DNA from: VXRD01 sp965242535
Lineage (GTDB): Bacteria > Latescibacterota > UBA2968
Direction: 5' to 3'
Assembly (NCBI GenBank): GCA_965242535.1
Contig: OZ251458.1
Coordinates: 1,364,001 to 1,428,000 of the forward strand
DNA: 64,000 nucleotides
Shown: piece after piece, positions 62,801-64,000 of the stretch
Numbering within the stretch: position 1 is the first letter of the stretch
Layout of the letters: each line of letters opens with the position of its first letter
Notes under the pieces: generated by a model
Told to the model about the DNA's origin: nothing
What the model saw: the letters and a program-made list of their open reading frames with translations, nothing else
Database searches by the model: none
Position numbers and translations under genes: made by a program

Positions 62801-64000
62801 CAACAGACGAGACCCAGCCTATATGCCCATCAAAAGTAGCGATATTGCGTCCTGTCAAAACGTTCCACAATTTGATATTGCCATCATCAGATCCGGAAGC
62901 GAGTGTTGTGTCATCGGGAGAAAACGCAACAGAACGAACAATGTCTGTATGTCCCTTAAAAGTGGCGATAGGTCGTTCAGGAGTTTCCCAAAGTTCAAAA
63001 AACAAGCGGCCGACATTTCCGTTGGTATCTACTGCCCAGGCATAAATCGGATGAATAATAGGATGGGAAAGACTGGTAAAGTCCTCAGATGGGATAACGC
63101 CATCATAATCGAATTGAACGATAGTATCTCGTTCGCCATTCAATCCTCGGCACGCCTTCACTTCACCAGGTCTGACCAATAGAAGTACTTGATGAAGCCC
63201 ATCTGGATCGCCTACTCTGAGTTGAATAGAAACGCTTGTTGCGCCTGGCAGATATTCAGGTGGCGAGATAAGTTCGATAGTTGGCGCCGGTGTATCTTCA
63301 TTTGGTATATCGGGATTGAAGTAGGGATGCGCGGACAAGTATTCGGCATGGCACGAGGATAATCGATCCCATCCTGGACCATACGACATGATGTAACCCC
63401 CATCCCTGAAATCATGCCACAAGCCAAAGGCGTGTCCCAGTTCATGGGCGGCTATTTGCCAATTAAATCCGTGAGTAACAAGCGCATAGCCACGATTTCT
63501 TTCTCCAGTTCCCACTCCTGCCGTTCTACCAGTCGTAATAGCATCTGTACTATTGTCAACGACGATGAAGTAAACGTTGTTCGCCAAGAGATCAAAAACC
63601 TGTTCAACCTCGGCAAGCACGGTAGGACTCGTGTTGTCAAGATAGTGGCTATCGGGATATTGCCCATCCACGCGGTGAACCAACGGTTCGCCTTGGGCAT
63701 CGGTTTCAAAGCGGAAGGTCATGGCCCCATGTCCGTGTGCTCGCATCTGATCGCGGTAAAAGGTCTGAATGTGGCGGATCTCATCTTTCATTTTCTGAAC
63801 GATCTCGGCGCGATACGGCCGGTCATTGGGCAAGAAGTAGATCATTCGCACGGTGCGCGGTTCGCCCACGTTCAGATTCAACGCATGCTTGCTCGCGGCG
63901 TAGAGGCTATCGCGTGATCGCATGTCTTCCAAGTTGAGGGGCAAGTGGAAATGCCCGTCGTGCGTTGCGGATGGCGGCGACGCCTGCCCGATAGATGCGA
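59898..64000 (-). CDS. Metalloprotease - WD40 - Ig-like - WD40 - dockerin-like giant protein (5' end missing)
   Basis: The open frame runs through the right window edge without a stop, so the start and probably a signal peptide lie beyond 64000. In order: a metzincin-like protease with 'HELGHAFGLWHD' and the Met-turn 'YIMSYG'; about eight WD40 repeats; a Big_1 (invasin-type) Ig domain ('VEVRDQYGNPLQGTQVAF'); about a dozen more WD40 repeats of 42 residues; and a C-terminal dockerin-like EF-hand pair ('DFDGDRRVGFPDFLLF', 'DLDGDGAVGFGDFLIF'). A secreted or surface-attached protein is likely. Confidence 0.85.
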   Translation of the reverse strand, partial: ASIGQASPPSATHDGHFHLPLNLEDMRSRDSLYAASKHALNLNVGEPRTVRMIYFLPNDRPYRAEIVQKMKDEIRHIQTFYRDQMRAHGHGAMTFRFETDAQGEPLVHRVDGQYPDSHYLDNTSPTVLAEVEQVFDLLANNVYFIVVDNSTDAITTGRTAGVGTGERNRGYALVTHGFNWQIAAHELGHAFGLWHDFRDGGYIMSYGPGWDRLSSCHAEYLSAHPYFNPDIPNEDTPAPTIELISPPEYLPGATSVSIQLRVGDPDGLHQVLLLVRPGEVKACRGLNGERDTIVQFDYDGVIPSEDFTSLSHPIIHPIYAWAVDTNGNVGRLFFELWETPERPIATFKGHTDIVRSVAFSPDDTTLASGSDDGNIKLWNVLTGRNIATFDGHIGWVSSVAFSPDGTMLASGNLGTARLWDILTRTNTVVIERNSGIPSVAFSPDGTTLASGSADGTVTLVDIATGTNIATLEGHVGYVGSVAFSPDGTILASGSWDDTVKLWDVATGTNIATLGGQVGVNSVAFSPDGTLLAAGTEGPVIKLWDISTGTNIAALEGHVGPVYSVAFSPNGTTIASGSWEGTIKLWDVVTSENFFTIRGPKSVRSVSFSPNGTLLATGAEDGVIKLWDISEWIQPRPRRPWTLVKISGDEQEGSSGEALMNPFIVEVRDQYGNPLQGTQVAFTVTEGEGRLSGRFTVENATTDANGRAQSTLTLGPNSRTNIVEASVAGIEATFKAVGVGTTTGPITRGDYQTWQLPNGALIRLGNGGNRAIAFSPDGQLFAVASSIGVWLYDVATSRKRALLTGHAGIVTSVAFSPDGKILASGSDDKTVKLWDVATKQNIATLEGHTSTVTSVAFSPDGKTLASGSWDDRVKLWDVATKQNIATLEGHTSTVTSVAFSPDGKTLASGSWDDRVKLWDVATKQNIATLTEPTTNLISSVAFSPDGTILAVAAQDVRLWDVATRQYGVTLEEHKGYVSSVAFSPDGKTLATGASDETVKLWDTTTRNHITLSHTESYLVAFSPDGKTLATEASDETVKLWDVATRQNIATLEGHIRKVRSIAFSPDGKTLATGATRSILLWDVATRQNIATLDQRGRTFSFGIRSIAFSPDGKTLATGTGGDLVDLWDVATRRNITVLRHPNWVRSVAFSPDGTILASVSDSGPIKLWNVSTWAHIATFEGGRKTIAFSPDGTTLASGSWGSTVKLWDIATRTEIATLEGHTDEITSVAFSPDGTTLASGSWGSTVKLWDIATRTEIATLEGHTDEITSVAFSPDGTILASGADDGTVLLWDMSPYISPLMSDFDGDRRVGFPDFLLFVAQFGLSHADEGYEARFDLDGDGAVGFGDFLIFASHFGKAVSPPGPSGG

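Overview
The window is about 64 kb of bacterial chromosome, fairly GC-rich, with most genes on the minus strand. No rRNA, tRNA or phage structural genes were seen. Several traits point to an uncultivated Poribacteria- or Latescibacterota-like lineage: Gfo/Idh/MocA dehydrogenases, a sulfatase, a phytanoyl-CoA dioxygenase-like protein, a very large WD40 protein ending in a dockerin-like 'GFxDFLxFxxxFG' module, and intergenic regions full of short repeats. That placement is inference from gene style only.

Layout. 0.07-4.4 kb: an internally deleted AlbA_2-type gene, an M20 deacylase, an amidohydrolase, a beta-helix protein and a coiled-coil membrane protein. 4.5-10.7 kb: an IorA-like oxidoreductase, an alpha/beta-hydrolase, an unrecognised protein and IspH. 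11-13.8 kb: nested small mobile elements and a TPR lipoprotein-class or secreted protein. 13.8-20.9 kb: a compact five-gene operon (RraA-like, Gfo/Idh/MocA, glycosyltransferase-radical SAM fusion, WG-repeat/O-methyltransferase fusion, histidine phosphatase/nucleotidyltransferase fusion). Its last three genes overlap by ATGA. This is the best candidate for an undescribed biosynthetic system. 21.3-22.6 kb: an IS110-family element with a candidate bridge RNA. 22.6-27.2 kb: AICAR transformylase, an orphan NuoN, a putative aminopeptidase and a sugar-isomerase-like protein.

27.5-35.5 kb is a defence-like island. It holds a recG remnant, a two-gene AAA-ATPase/TOPRIM (DUF3226-like) cassette bounded by two copies of the same gene tail, two unrecognised proteins, and a 1350-residue Eco57I-type restriction-methylase. 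35.9-41.6 kb: an orphan ABC ATPase, a two-domain PPK2, another Gfo/Idh/MocA protein and RecJ. 41.8-49.5 kb: an envelope-stress locus (YbjN-like, PspA, DUF4178-like, membrane spermidine-synthase-like, DUF350, lipoprotein) interrupted by repeats, a DUF4268 protein and a duplicated small membrane gene. 50-64 kb: sulfatase, GDP-mannose 4,6-dehydratase, PhyH-like protein, an MlaC/RND pair with a membrane protein, two tandem outer-membrane-like paralogues, and a metalloprotease-WD40 giant that runs off the right edge.

Intergenic DNA is dominated by a few dispersed families: an 8-bp-stem palindrome (GGACAGGC/GCCTGTCC), 7-bp tandem repeats, a second palindrome (GGGCGTAA/TTACGCCC), and a 350-600 bp element with terminal inverted repeats that inserts into the first palindrome. 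The nesting order of several of these can be read directly from the sequence.
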